In this document: positions 9,725 to 18,864 of the stretch, piece after piece
How positions within the stretch are numbered: the stretch's first letter is position 1
Layout of the letters: every line of letters begins with the position of its first letter
NCBI RefSeq assembly: GCF_025356155.1
Contig: NZ_JANXUQ010000064.1
Coordinates: 1 to 64,000 of the forward strand
DNA: 64,000 bases
Source: Rhodoferax sp.
GTDB lineage: Bacteria > Pseudomonadota > Gammaproteobacteria > Burkholderiales > Burkholderiaceae_C
Direction of reading: 5' to 3'
Translations under genes and position numbers: made by a program
The notes under the pieces: model-generated
What the model saw: the letters and a program-made list of their open reading frames with translations, nothing else
Database searches by the model: none
What the model was told of the DNA's origin: nothing

Positions 9725-9784
9725 TGGCCCTAACCCGTAGTCACTTGCAAATTGGTTCCCCGGGTTAGCTGGCTTCCATTCCTG

Positions 9785-9979
9785 TCAGCCAGAACGACCG
9801 CTGCGCGGCCCCAGAAAAAACCACAGGATCAATCCCAGCAATGGCAGGAGCAGCACAACCAGGATCCAAATGAGTTTCTTCTCGTTGCTGGCAGAGCTCT
9901 GGGCAATGTTGAGGATGGCCCAAACATCGCCGACAAGCACCAGCAGGCCCAGCAGTCCGTTGTATCCAAAGTTCATCAT
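9785..9979 (-). CDS. Small PLDc_N-domain membrane protein
   Basis: MMNFGYNGLLGLLVLVGDVWAILNIAQSSASNEKKLIWILVVLLLPLLGLILWFFLGPRSGRSG; phospholipase D nuclease N-terminal-like two-TM protein. Confidence 0.75.
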   Translation of the reverse strand: MMNFGYNGLLGLLVLVGDVWAILNIAQSSASNEKKLIWILVVLLLPLLGLILWFFLGPRSGRSG

Positions 9980-10108
9980 GGTCTTTCTTTCCTTCCAGTG
10001 TTTTGTAGATTGATTAAACCATCCGGCGCGCCCATGCGCTACGGATCGCTGGGTGTGACTGTCACCCGCGTACGTGCGCAACGCCGCCGTAGCGTGCAAC
10101 ACTAGCGC

Positions 10109-12229
10109 ATGCCCGAGACAACACAAACACCCGCACACACCATCCGCCCCGCGCCTTGCATTCCCCAAATCCGCCTGTACCAAGACTGGTTGCAGGCGCA
10201 CCGGGGGCTGAGTTTCGCAACCTACCGCGACCTGTGGAACTGGTCCATCACCGACCTCGATGCCTATTGGCAAAGCGTGTGGGATTACTTCGGCGTGCAG
10301 TCGCCCACGCCACACACCGCGGTGCTGGCCAAGAATGTGATGCCGGGCGCCGTGTGGTTTCCGGGTGCGCAGGCTAATTACGCGCAGCAGGTATTCCGCC
10401 ATGTGGCGCCCGCAGAAGCCGCGGGTTTTGCGGCCGTCATCAGCCGCAATGAGAAGGGCGAGCACCGCGAGCTGAGCTGGCCCGAGTTGCGCCGCCAGGT
10501 CGCTTCGTTGGCGCTGCATCTGCAAGGCCAGGGCGTGCAGCCGGGCGATCGCGTGGCGGCGTATCTACCCAATATCCCTGAGGCCATGGTTGCCTTTCTG
10601 GCCACGGTCAGCATCGGCGCGGTGTGGAGCATCTGCGCGCCCGACATGGGCACGAATGCCGTGCTGGACCGCTTCCAGCAGATCACGCCCAAGGTGCTGA
10701 TCGCCTGCGACGGTGTGCGTTACGGCGGGCGCGACATGGACCGCATGGCGGTCGTGCAGTCGCTGGTGGATGCGCTGCCCACGGTGCAGCATGTGGTGCT
10801 GCATGCCAACGTCGGTACGCGCGACGTATTCCAGGCTACTAACAATTTAATAGCAACAGGTGTAGATTTCACGAGGGCTACAGCCCGAAATGACGTAAGC
10901 ACTTCGGCGTTTGAGCCCCTCTGGCTGCCGTTCGACCACCCGCTGTGGATTGTCTATTCCAGCGGCACCACCGGCCTGCCCAAGCCCATCGTCCACGGCC
11001 ATGGCGGCACCGTGCTGGTTGCGCTGGCCATGAAGGTGTTGCACAACGACGTGGGCTGCAGTTACGCGGCCAACACATGGGGCGAGCGCTTCCACTGGTA
11101 CAGCTCCACCGGCTGGGTGATGTGGAATGCGCAGGTGGCGGGTTTGCTGAATGGGACGACATGCGTGATCTACGACGGCAGCCCGGGCTATCCGGACTGG
11201 ACGACGCTGTGGCGCTTTGCCAGCGAGACCGGGGTGACGTTTTTTGGGGCTGGCGCGGCGTTCTATGCGAACTGTTTGAAGGCCGGTTTGGATCTGTCCG
11301 CCGTAGGAGATTTGTCGGCAGTGCGGGCCTTGGGTACGACGGGATCGCCGTTGTCGCCGGAAGCACAGAACTGGGGCACGGAGCAGTTCAGGAGCATGGC
11401 CAAGACCACCGCACAGCAAGATATATGGTGGTGCAACATCAGCGGCGGCACCGACTTCTGTGGCGCCTTCATCGGCGGCCACCGCGAGCTACCGCAAGAG
11501 CCAGGCGTCATGCAATGCCGTTTGCTGGGCTGCGCGGTCGAGGCCTGGAACGAGCAGGGCGAACCGGTGCTGGGCGAGGTCGGCGAGTTGGTTTGCAGCC
11601 AGCCCATTCCGTCCATGCCGCTGTACTTCTGGGGCGATGTGGGCAACGTGCGTTACCTGGCGAGCTATTTCGAGATGTACCCCGCAGGCCATGGACGCCG
11701 ACCAGGGGGTGGTGACTTGAACGCTGCAGCAGGCGGCGTCTGGCGCCATGGCGACTGGCTGCGCGTGGGCACCAAAGAACACGGCGGCGAAGGCTGCGTG
11801 ATCTTTGGCCGCAGTGACGCGACGATCAACCGCCACGGCCTGCGCATGGGCACCAGCGAGTTGTACAGCGCGGTCGAAGCGCTGCCCGAGGTGGTGGACA
11901 GCCTGGTCGTGGATTTGGAATACCTGGGGCGCGAGAGCTATATGCCGCTGTTTGTGGTGCTCCGGCCCGGCCAGACGTTGGACGACGCCATGCAGGCCAA
12001 AATCGTCAATGCCATCAAGACCGCACTGAGCCCGCGCTTTGTGCCCAATGCCATCTTCCAGGTAGCCGAAATCCCGCGCACGCTGTCGGGCAAAAAGCAG
12101 GAGCTGCCGATCAAAAAGCTGCTGCTGGGGCAGCCGCTGGAGAAGGTTGTCAACAAGGATGCGATGGCCAACCCGGGTTGCCTGGAGTGGTATGTGGCGT
12201 TTGCGCGGGAGAGACTGACAAGTACTTAG
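10109..12229 (+). CDS. aacS: Acetoacetate-CoA ligase (acetoacetyl-CoA synthetase)
   Basis: AMP-binding motif LWIVYSSGTTGLPKPIVHGHGG; ANTWGERFHWYSSTGWVMWN; C-terminal RTLSGKKQELPIKKLLLG. Confidence 0.9.
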   Translation: MPETTQTPAHTIRPAPCIPQIRLYQDWLQAHRGLSFATYRDLWNWSITDLDAYWQSVWDYFGVQSPTPHTAVLAKNVMPGAVWFPGAQANYAQQVFRHVAPAEAAGFAAVISRNEKGEHRELSWPELRRQVASLALHLQGQGVQPGDRVAAYLPNIPEAMVAFLATVSIGAVWSICAPDMGTNAVLDRFQQITPKVLIACDGVRYGGRDMDRMAVVQSLVDALPTVQHVVLHANVGTRDVFQATNNLIATGVDFTRATARNDVSTSAFEPLWLPFDHPLWIVYSSGTTGLPKPIVHGHGGTVLVALAMKVLHNDVGCSYAANTWGERFHWYSSTGWVMWNAQVAGLLNGTTCVIYDGSPGYPDWTTLWRFASETGVTFFGAGAAFYANCLKAGLDLSAVGDLSAVRALGTTGSPLSPEAQNWGTEQFRSMAKTTAQQDIWWCNISGGTDFCGAFIGGHRELPQEPGVMQCRLLGCAVEAWNEQGEPVLGEVGELVCSQPIPSMPLYFWGDVGNVRYLASYFEMYPAGHGRRPGGGDLNAAAGGVWRHGDWLRVGTKEHGGEGCVIFGRSDATINRHGLRMGTSELYSAVEALPEVVDSLVVDLEYLGRESYMPLFVVLRPGQTLDDAMQAKIVNAIKTALSPRFVPNAIFQVAEIPRTLSGKKQELPIKKLLLGQPLEKVVNKDAMANPGCLEWYVAFARERLTST
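10834..10882 (-). repeat. Repeat family A, copy 4, inside aacS
   Basis: ggctactaacaatttaatagcaacaggtgtagatttcacgagggctacagc (reverse orientation). Confidence 0.65.
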
Positions 12230-12251
12230 GCGCGTGGGGGAGGCAAATCCG

Positions 12252-12323
12252 CGCCGGGCCGCCCCAAGCGGATTTAGCCCCCTCGGGGGGCAGCGACCCG
12301 CATAGCGGCGGAGCGTGGGGGCT
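12252..12323 (+). repeat. Repeat family B, copy 2
   Basis: gccgggccgccccaagcggatttagccccctcggggggcagcgacccgcatagcggcggagcgtgggggc. Confidence 0.75.
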
Positions 12324-12750
12324 ACCTTTTGGGTTCGAGGATGGCCATTGTGATGCGCGAGATGCAGGTCATCTGACCAGCGTCGTTGTGCAGCTCGATC
12401 TGCCACACGTGGGTGGTGCGGCCCCGGTGGATCGGCCGCGCGGTGCCGGTGACCCAGCCGCTGGTCGCGGCGCGCAGGTGGTTGGCGTTGATGTCCAGGC
12501 CGACGGCGCGTGTGCCTTCGGGGCTGGACATAGCCGCACCCAGTGAGCCCAGCGTTTCGGCCAGTACCACGCTGACGCCACCGTGTAGCAGGCCATAGGG
12601 CTGGCGCGTGCGCTCGTCGACCGGCACGCGGGCGGTAATGAAGTCGTCGCCGATCTCCACAAACTCAATGCCCAAATGGGATGATGCAGAGTTGGCGCTG
12701 ATGGTGGTGAGCATCGCGACGGTGACTGGTTTTTGCCAGATGGATGACAT
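12322..12750 (-). CDS. Hotdog-fold (PaaI-like) thioesterase
   Basis: MSSIWQKPVTVAMLTTISANSASSHLGIEFVEIGDDFITARVPVDERTRQPYGLLHGGVSVVLAETLGSLGA; HGG motif. Confidence 0.85.
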   Translation of the reverse strand: MSSIWQKPVTVAMLTTISANSASSHLGIEFVEIGDDFITARVPVDERTRQPYGLLHGGVSVVLAETLGSLGAAMSSPEGTRAVGLDINANHLRAATSGWVTGTARPIHRGRTTHVWQIELHNDAGQMTCISRITMAILEPKR

Positions 12751-12786
12751 GGTGGTGTGTTCGTCAGAGTTGGAAGTGGTCGTCGT

Positions 12787-12856
12787 CGGGCCGCCCCAAG
12801 ACGATCGCGGCCCCCTAGGGGGGCAGCGTAGTACGCGAAGCGACAAGCGTGGGGTC
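12787..12856 (+). repeat. Repeat family B, copy 3
   Basis: cgggccgccccaagacgatcgcggccccctaggggggcagcgtagtacgcgaagcgacaagcgtggggt. Confidence 0.7.
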
Positions 12857-14996
12857 ATGCTTCCAGCAGCCCGCGCTTTGTCAGCATGGGCTCTACCTGC
12901 GGGTCGCGGCCGCGGAAGGCGCGGTAAGCGTCGGCCGGGTTTTGGCGGTTGCCGCTGCTGTAAATAGTGCGCAGCAGACGCTCGGCGGTGGCGGCATCAA
13001 ACGGGTTGCCCGCTTCGGTGAACGCGGCAAAACCATCGGCCTCCAGCACCTCGGCCCACATGTATACATAGTACCCGGCGGCGTAGCTCGAGCCAGAGAA
13101 CAGGTGCTGGAAATGGCTCAGGCCGTGGCGCAGGCCAATGTCTCCCGGGATGCCCAGCTTGACACATTGCTCGGCTTCAAACGCGGCAATGTCAACCGCC
13201 GTGCCGTTGGGCAGCGCGTGCAGCGCCATGTCGATCAGTGCCGGGCCGGTGTACTGCACGGTGGCCCAGGCCTGGTCAAACTGGCGCGAGCGCTTGAGTT
13301 TGTCCAGCAGCCCGGCGGGCATGGGCTCGCCGGTTGCGTAGTGGCGGGCGTGGCGCTGCAGCACCTCGGGTTCCATGGCCCAGTTTTCGAACAGTTGTGA
13401 GGGCAGCTCGACAAAATCGCGCAGCACCTGGGTGCCGGCCAGGCGCTCAAAGTGCACCTTGGACAACAGGCCGTGCAGGCCGTGGCCGAATTCGTGGAAC
13501 AGCGTGCGCACATCGTCAAAGCTCAGCAGTGTGGGGCTGGCCTTGGCAAAGTTATTGTTGTTGATGACGATGGGCAGCGTGCCGCCAAAGTGGCCAGACT
13601 GGCTGCGGAAAACGCTCATCCACGCACCGCTGCGCTTGGAGCTGCGCGCAAAGTTGTCGCCGATGAACAGGCCGACCAGTGCACCATCTTGTGCTTGCAC
13701 TTCCCATAGTCGGGCATCGGGATGGTGCAAAGTGGTGCCGGGTTGTTCAATAAAACGCAGCCCGAACAGGCGCTGTGCACAGTCAAACATCGCGGCCACC
13801 ATGGCGTCCAGCGAGAAATAGGGTTTGAGCTCGGCGTCGTCCAGGTCAAAACGCTGGGCGCGCAACTTTTGCGCCAGGTAGCGCCAGTCCCAGGCGGCAA
13901 TCGGTGTGGGGTTGCCCAGGCTGTTGGCCATCTCGGTCAGCGCTTGGCGGTCTACGTCGGCATAGGCTTTGGCGGGTTCCCAGGCTTGGTGCAACAGATC
14001 GAGCACGGCGCTGGTTTTGCCGGCCATGCGGTCCACCAACTCATAGTCGGCATAGGTTTTGTAGCCGTGCAGGGCCGCCTGCTCCTGGCGCAGGACCATG
14101 ATTTCTGCCGCGACCGGGCGGTTGTCGTGCGCGCCAGCGTTGGCGCCGCGGGCCACGCGGGCGCGCCACAGGGTTTCGCGCAGGTCCCGCCGGCTGGAGA
14201 AGGTCAAAAAGGGTTCGGCCAGAGACGGCGACAAGGTCAGTGCATAGGCGTCGTCACCCAGGCCCCGTTGCTGGGCTGCGGCCTTGGCAGCCTGCAGCAC
14301 AAAGCCGGGCAGACCGGCGCGGTCGGCCTCGGTCCTGAGTTCCAGCGTGTAGGTGGATTCTTCGGCCAGCAGGTTTTGCCCAAACTGTGTACACAGCGTG
14401 GCCAGTTCGGCCATGATTTCGCCGTAGCGCGCCCGCTCTTGACCGCTCAAGCGGGCTCCGGCGCGTACAAAATCCAGGTGAACACGCTCCAGCAGGCGCA
14501 ATTGTTCGGCGTCCAGCCCCAGCGAGTGACGCTTTTCATGCAGGGCGTCGATGCGGGCAAACAATCCGGCATGCATGAAGACCGCATTTTCGTGTGCGGC
14601 CAGCCTGGGTGCCATCTGCAATTGCACAATTTGCAACTCGGGCGATGTTTCGCTGGCGGTCAGATTCTGAAACAGCAATGTAATGTGGTCTAACGCACGG
14701 CCGCTGATGTCAAGTTCTGCTATGGTATTGGCGAAGGTTGGTGCTTCGGTGCTGGCTGCGATGGCATCTATTTCAGCCAAGTGCTGAGGCAGTGCCCATT
14801 CGAACGCTGGCACGAAATGTGCTGAATTAAACTGACCGAATGGAGGCAGCCTGTAGGGCGGTGCCCAGGGTTGTAGCAGGGGATTCGGCACACTGGCAGC
14901 GGAAGATTCGTGGCGCATGGGACGTGTATTTGGCTGTAATCTAGTGGAAACCCTGATATCGAAAACGCTAGGTGCTGTTCCGGTGGGTGGGTGCAA
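12855..14996 (-). CDS. prlC: M3-family metallopeptidase, oligopeptidase A-like (start may be downstream)
   Basis: VRTLFHEFGHGLHGLLSKVHFERLAGTQVLRDFVELPSQLFENW contains HExxH; long M3 alignment by eye. Confidence 0.88.
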   Translation of the reverse strand: MHPPTGTAPSVFDIRVSTRLQPNTRPMRHESSAASVPNPLLQPWAPPYRLPPFGQFNSAHFVPAFEWALPQHLAEIDAIAASTEAPTFANTIAELDISGRALDHITLLFQNLTASETSPELQIVQLQMAPRLAAHENAVFMHAGLFARIDALHEKRHSLGLDAEQLRLLERVHLDFVRAGARLSGQERARYGEIMAELATLCTQFGQNLLAEESTYTLELRTEADRAGLPGFVLQAAKAAAQQRGLGDDAYALTLSPSLAEPFLTFSSRRDLRETLWRARVARGANAGAHDNRPVAAEIMVLRQEQAALHGYKTYADYELVDRMAGKTSAVLDLLHQAWEPAKAYADVDRQALTEMANSLGNPTPIAAWDWRYLAQKLRAQRFDLDDAELKPYFSLDAMVAAMFDCAQRLFGLRFIEQPGTTLHHPDARLWEVQAQDGALVGLFIGDNFARSSKRSGAWMSVFRSQSGHFGGTLPIVINNNNFAKASPTLLSFDDVRTLFHEFGHGLHGLLSKVHFERLAGTQVLRDFVELPSQLFENWAMEPEVLQRHARHYATGEPMPAGLLDKLKRSRQFDQAWATVQYTGPALIDMALHALPNGTAVDIAAFEAEQCVKLGIPGDIGLRHGLSHFQHLFSGSSYAAGYYVYMWAEVLEADGFAAFTEAGNPFDAATAERLLRTIYSSGNRQNPADAYRAFRGRDPQVEPMLTKRGLLEA

Positions 14997-15112
14997 AGCA
15001 CCATCTAGTCAAATTACAATAGCCGACTTTAAGTTTAGCAGTTTACGGACGCTGCGCCCCCCGGATACCGACCCGGCATCCATACGGCCATTAGTATTTT
15101 TTCTATAAGGAA

Positions 15113-15958
15113 ATGATTGTGCATACGAAGTTTAAAGTGTTGGTTCGCGCTTGGGCCCTGACCCTGAGTCTGGCTGTTGTATCGGTGGTTGGTGTTTCGA
15201 CCCCCGCCATGGCCCAAACCGCTGAGCCAGCCGCTGCTGCGGCCTCCACCGCCATGGTTGCCGCAGACCCTGCTGCTGCCAAAAAGGCCGAAGCCTCTGC
15301 CGACAATCCTTACGGCATCGGAGCCCTGTGGCATAACGCACACTCTGTTGACATGGGTGTTCTGATTATTCTGGGCATCATGTCTATGGGTAGCTGGTAT
15401 ATCCTGGCTATCAAAATGCTGGAACAGCGCAAGGCCAACAGCTTCGCCCGCGAAGCCGCTGAAAAATTCTGGGGCGCTGGCACCGTGGCGCAAGGCGCTG
15501 CTGCGCTGAGCAAGGATAGCCCTTACCAGTTCATCGCTGCTGCTGGTGTTGATGCAACTAAAAAGCACGGTGGTCTGATGGGCCACATCCCCCTGAACGA
15601 CTGGATCAGCATGAGCATCCAGCGCTCGGTGGACCGCGTGAACCGCGAAATGCAAGGCGGCCTGTCCTTCCTGGCAACCGTGGGTTCCATTTCTCCTTTC
15701 GTCGGCCTGTTCGGTACGGTGTGGGGTATCTATAACGCGCTGACTGCCATCGGTATGTCCGGCCAAGCCTCCATCGACAAGGTCGCTGGCCCCGTGGGTT
15801 CGGCGCTGATCATGACCGCCTTGGGTCTGGCCGTTGCTGTTCCAGCCGTGCTGGCCTACAACTACCTGATCAGCCGTAACAAGAGCGTGATGGACGACAT
15901 CCGCGGCTTCGGCAGCGATCTGCACTCGGTCTTGTTGGGTTCGGCTTCCAAGAGCTAA
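15113..15958 (+). CDS. exbB: MotA/TolQ/ExbB proton channel family protein
   Basis: Signal-like N-terminus, GGLSFLATVGSISPFVGLFGTVWGIYNALTAIG, PVGSALIMTALGLAVAVPAVLAYN. Confidence 0.9.
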   Translation: MIVHTKFKVLVRAWALTLSLAVVSVVGVSTPAMAQTAEPAAAAASTAMVAADPAAAKKAEASADNPYGIGALWHNAHSVDMGVLIILGIMSMGSWYILAIKMLEQRKANSFAREAAEKFWGAGTVAQGAAALSKDSPYQFIAAAGVDATKKHGGLMGHIPLNDWISMSIQRSVDRVNREMQGGLSFLATVGSISPFVGLFGTVWGIYNALTAIGMSGQASIDKVAGPVGSALIMTALGLAVAVPAVLAYNYLISRNKSVMDDIRGFGSDLHSVLLGSASKS

Positions 15959-15991
15959 ACACGTGCGGTAAACGCGCAGAAAGTTAGCTCT

Positions 15992-16423
15992 ATGTCCATG
16001 AATGTTGGCAGTGCAGACGGCGAAGATGACGCCGTCATAGCAGCCATTAACACGACACCCCTGGTGGATGTGATGTTGGTGATGTTGATCATTTTCTTGA
16101 TCACCATTCCCGTTGTCACAACCTCGATTCCTGTGACTCTGCCCAAAGAACGGGTGGAGATTCGGGAAACCAAACCAGAAAACATCATTATCTCGGTCGA
16201 CAAAGCAGGCAGCGTCTTCTGGTACGACCAGAAAGTAGCCAATGTGGAAGCATTGGTTGACAAGCTGAAGAAGGTTTCGACCGTCAAACCGCAGCCTGAA
16301 GTTCAGATTCGCGGCGACTTGGCTTCCCGATACGAAGGTGTTGGCAAGATTCTTTATGCATGCCAGCGTGCGGGCATCGTCAAAGTGGCGTTCATCACTG
16401 AACCGCCAGCATTGGGCGGTTGA
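15992..16423 (+). CDS. exbD: Biopolymer transporter ExbD/TolR (first copy)
   Basis: INTTPLVDVMLVMLIIFLITIPVVTTSIPVTLP. Confidence 0.9.
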   Translation: MSMNVGSADGEDDAVIAAINTTPLVDVMLVMLIIFLITIPVVTTSIPVTLPKERVEIRETKPENIIISVDKAGSVFWYDQKVANVEALVDKLKKVSTVKPQPEVQIRGDLASRYEGVGKILYACQRAGIVKVAFITEPPALGG

Positions 16424-16447
16424 ACCCATGCCAGGAGGAATAGCAAT

Positions 16448-16870
16448 ATGTCTATGAATGTAGGAAACGCCTCTGGCGATCCTGAAGTGCTGATGGACAT
16501 CAATACCACGCCATTGATTGACGTGATGTTGGTGTTGTTGGTGATGCTGATCATCACCATCCCCATCCAACTGCATGCGGTTAACCTGGATATGCCAGTG
16601 GGCACACCGCCCACCAATAACATCAAGCCTGAAAAGGTTCAAATCGACATCGACGAAAACAGCGTTGTCTATTGGCAAGGTGTGGCCGTGTCCGCGGCCG
16701 AACTGGATACCAATATGGCAACCGTGAGCGCGCAGGCTTCACAGCCTGAGGTTCACATCCGACCCAACAAGTCTGCGTCGTATGCAGTGTTCGCCAATGT
16801 CTTGTCAGCGTCCAAGCGTAAAGGCTTGACCAAGATGGCGGTGATCGGAAGCGAGCAGTTCGTCCAATGA
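16448..16870 (+). CDS. exbD: Biopolymer transporter ExbD/TolR (second copy)
   Basis: MSMNVGNASGDPEVLMDINTTPLIDVMLVLLVMLIITIPIQLHAVNLDMP. Confidence 0.9.
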   Translation: MSMNVGNASGDPEVLMDINTTPLIDVMLVLLVMLIITIPIQLHAVNLDMPVGTPPTNNIKPEKVQIDIDENSVVYWQGVAVSAAELDTNMATVSAQASQPEVHIRPNKSASYAVFANVLSASKRKGLTKMAVIGSEQFVQ

Positions 16871-17526
16871 ATATGAACACGAATACGGTTGGTCTGCACC
16901 CGGTTTACCGGCCAAGAGATCCGTCAAAGCGGTACAAGGGCATTGCCATTGTTATCGGCTTGCATGTGCTGTTGTTGTGGGCGCTGATTTCTGGCACGGC
17001 CCATGATGTGATGAAAATCACCAAGAAGTCGCTCGAGGCTGTGGTGATTCAGGAGGTCATCATTCCACCGCCGCCGCCGCCGCCGCCCAAGGAAATCAAG
17101 CCACCAGAAGCGCCTAAGGTCGAGGCACCACCGCCGCCATTTGTACCGCCACCGGATGTGGCACCCCCAGTGACAAACGCGCCTTCGATTGTTGCTGCTG
17201 TTGTACCACCGCCTGTAGCGGCTGTGATCGCACCACCGCCACCGCCGGCCGCACCCCCTGCACCCGCGCCTAACCGCTCGGACATTCGCGTGGCTTGCCC
17301 TACGCAAGTGCAACCTGAAATGCCCCGCAAGGCAACTCAGGATGGCACCGAAGGTGTGGTCAAGGCCAGTGCTGTGATCCGTGATGGCGCTGTGCGTGAG
17401 GTCAACATCTTGTCCGGCCCGCGCGTGTTCCACGCAGCCGTTAAGGCCGCGATGATGCAATACAAGTGCTCGTCTGGCGCTGGTGAAATTGTTGCTACGC
17501 AAGAGTTCGTTTTCAAACTCGAATAA
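16867..17526 (+). CDS. tonB: TonB family energy transducer
   Basis: Single N-terminal TM, proline-rich linker (IIPPPPPPPPKEIKPPEAP...), C-terminal TonB-like domain; overlaps exbD stop. Confidence 0.85.
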   Translation: MNMNTNTVGLHPVYRPRDPSKRYKGIAIVIGLHVLLLWALISGTAHDVMKITKKSLEAVVIQEVIIPPPPPPPPKEIKPPEAPKVEAPPPPFVPPPDVAPPVTNAPSIVAAVVPPPVAAVIAPPPPPAAPPAPAPNRSDIRVACPTQVQPEMPRKATQDGTEGVVKASAVIRDGAVREVNILSGPRVFHAAVKAAMMQYKCSSGAGEIVATQEFVFKLE

Positions 17527-17542
17527 GGCGACTACCGCCCAT

Positions 17543-17571
17543 GAAAAAGCCACCCTCGGGTGGCTTTTTTT
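17543..17571 (+). terminator. Rho-independent terminator after exbBDD-tonB
   Basis: aaaaGCCACCctcgGGTGGCtttttt. Confidence 0.85.
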
Positions 17572-17616
17572 ACGCCTTGCGTAAAGCTTTCGGCGTGGAG
17601 AGGGCAACTCGCCGCC

Positions 17617-17690
17617 TGGTCACCCCAAGGCGAGTTATGGCCCCGCTGGGGGCAGCGACCCACACAAAGTGGGGGAGCGTGGGGGGCCAA
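17617..17690 (+). repeat. Repeat family B, copy 4
   Basis: ggtcaccccaaggcgagttatggccccgctgggggcagcgacccacacaaagtgggggagcgtggggggcc. Confidence 0.7.
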
Positions 17691-17694
17691 TTAA

Positions 17695-18816
17695 CTACCT
17701 TCCTGCCTTGAAGTTCGTGAACGTGCGGGTCTGCACCTTGCGCATGGCTTGTGGCAGCGCATCGGGTGCCACCATGGTCTTGGTTGCTGCAGCGTCAAGG
17801 AAGATACTCTTGTTTTCTGCCACTTCCTTCTTCACAAATTTCAACGAAGCCGCATTCGGGTTGGCGTAAAACACTTTGTTGGTCAGTCCCGCATGCACCT
17901 CGGGGCGCAGGATGTAGTTGATGAACAGGTGGGCGTTTTCCACATTTTGGGCGTCCTTGGGAATCGCCATCGTGTCAAAAAACAGTGTGGCGCCGGTCTT
18001 CGGAATCAGCGCTTCAATCACCACGGGCGTCTTGCTTTTCGAAGCTGCTGCCCGATTGCGCGCAATATTGATATCGCCCGAATAACCCATGACCAGGCAG
18101 GTAGCACCGCTGGCCATCTCTTCGATATAGCCGGACGACGAGAAGCGTGTCACATAGGGGCGAATCGTCGTCAGCACCTTGGCTGCCGCCTCATAGTCGG
18201 CCGCGTCTTTACTGAAAGCTGGTTTTCCGGCATACATCAATGCGGCGGGCACCACTTCGGATGCCGAGTCCAGCACGCTGACACCACATGCCTTGAGTTT
18301 GCTGACGTATTTGGTATCAAACAGCAGGCTCCAGGCGTTGTCGGGCAGGGGCATGTCGCCCAGCGCCGTCTTGACCTTGGCGACGTTGATGCCCACCGTT
18401 ACATAGCCCCACAACCAGTCCACCAAATATGCGTTGCCCGGGTCCACCTTGCCCAGTTGCTCCAGCAATGTCTTGTCTAGATTGCCCCAGTTGGTCAGCT
18501 TGCTCTTGTCCAGCTTTTGCAGCAGACCACCTTCAATTTGGGTCTTGGCAAAGTGCGAGCCCGGCACGACTATGTCATACCCCGAGCGACCTGCCACCAG
18601 TTTGGCGTGCAGGATTTCGTTGTTGTCGTAGTTGTCGTAGCGGACCTTGATCCCGGTCTCCTTCTCGAAATTCTTGATCGTATCTTCGGCAATGTAGTCC
18701 GACCAGTTGTAGATATTGAGCACCTTGGCATCAGCGGCGTTTGCGCCGCTACCGCTCCAGATGGCAGCAGTGATTAGGGCCAACGAGGCCGCTAGTGTTT
18801 TTAGACGTCGGGTCAT
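17695..18816 (-). CDS. Polyamine (spermidine/putrescine) ABC transporter substrate-binding protein, PotF-like
   Basis: KVLNIYNWSDYIAEDTIKNFEKETGIKVRYDNYDNNEILHAKLVAGRSGYDIVVPG. Confidence 0.88.
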   Translation of the reverse strand: MTRRLKTLAASLALITAAIWSGSGANAADAKVLNIYNWSDYIAEDTIKNFEKETGIKVRYDNYDNNEILHAKLVAGRSGYDIVVPGSHFAKTQIEGGLLQKLDKSKLTNWGNLDKTLLEQLGKVDPGNAYLVDWLWGYVTVGINVAKVKTALGDMPLPDNAWSLLFDTKYVSKLKACGVSVLDSASEVVPAALMYAGKPAFSKDAADYEAAAKVLTTIRPYVTRFSSSGYIEEMASGATCLVMGYSGDINIARNRAAASKSKTPVVIEALIPKTGATLFFDTMAIPKDAQNVENAHLFINYILRPEVHAGLTNKVFYANPNAASLKFVKKEVAENKSIFLDAAATKTMVAPDALPQAMRKVQTRTFTNFKAGR

Positions 18817-18864
18817 GGCGAAGTTTTCCTTTCGACAAATGCAAAGAAAGACGGTGGGATAAAA

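Noticed and set aside
13722-14693. 323-aa plus-strand ORF
   Set aside because: Antisense to the M3 oligopeptidase whose HEFGH motif and length are convincing.
15035-16678. 547-aa His/Gln/Asp-rich minus-strand ORF
   Set aside because: Antisense to exbB-exbD-exbD; its composition is the reverse complement of conserved membrane-protein genes.
17067-17265. CCG/CCA-rich repeats resembling a tandem repeat array
   Set aside because: Codes for the normal proline-rich linker of TonB.
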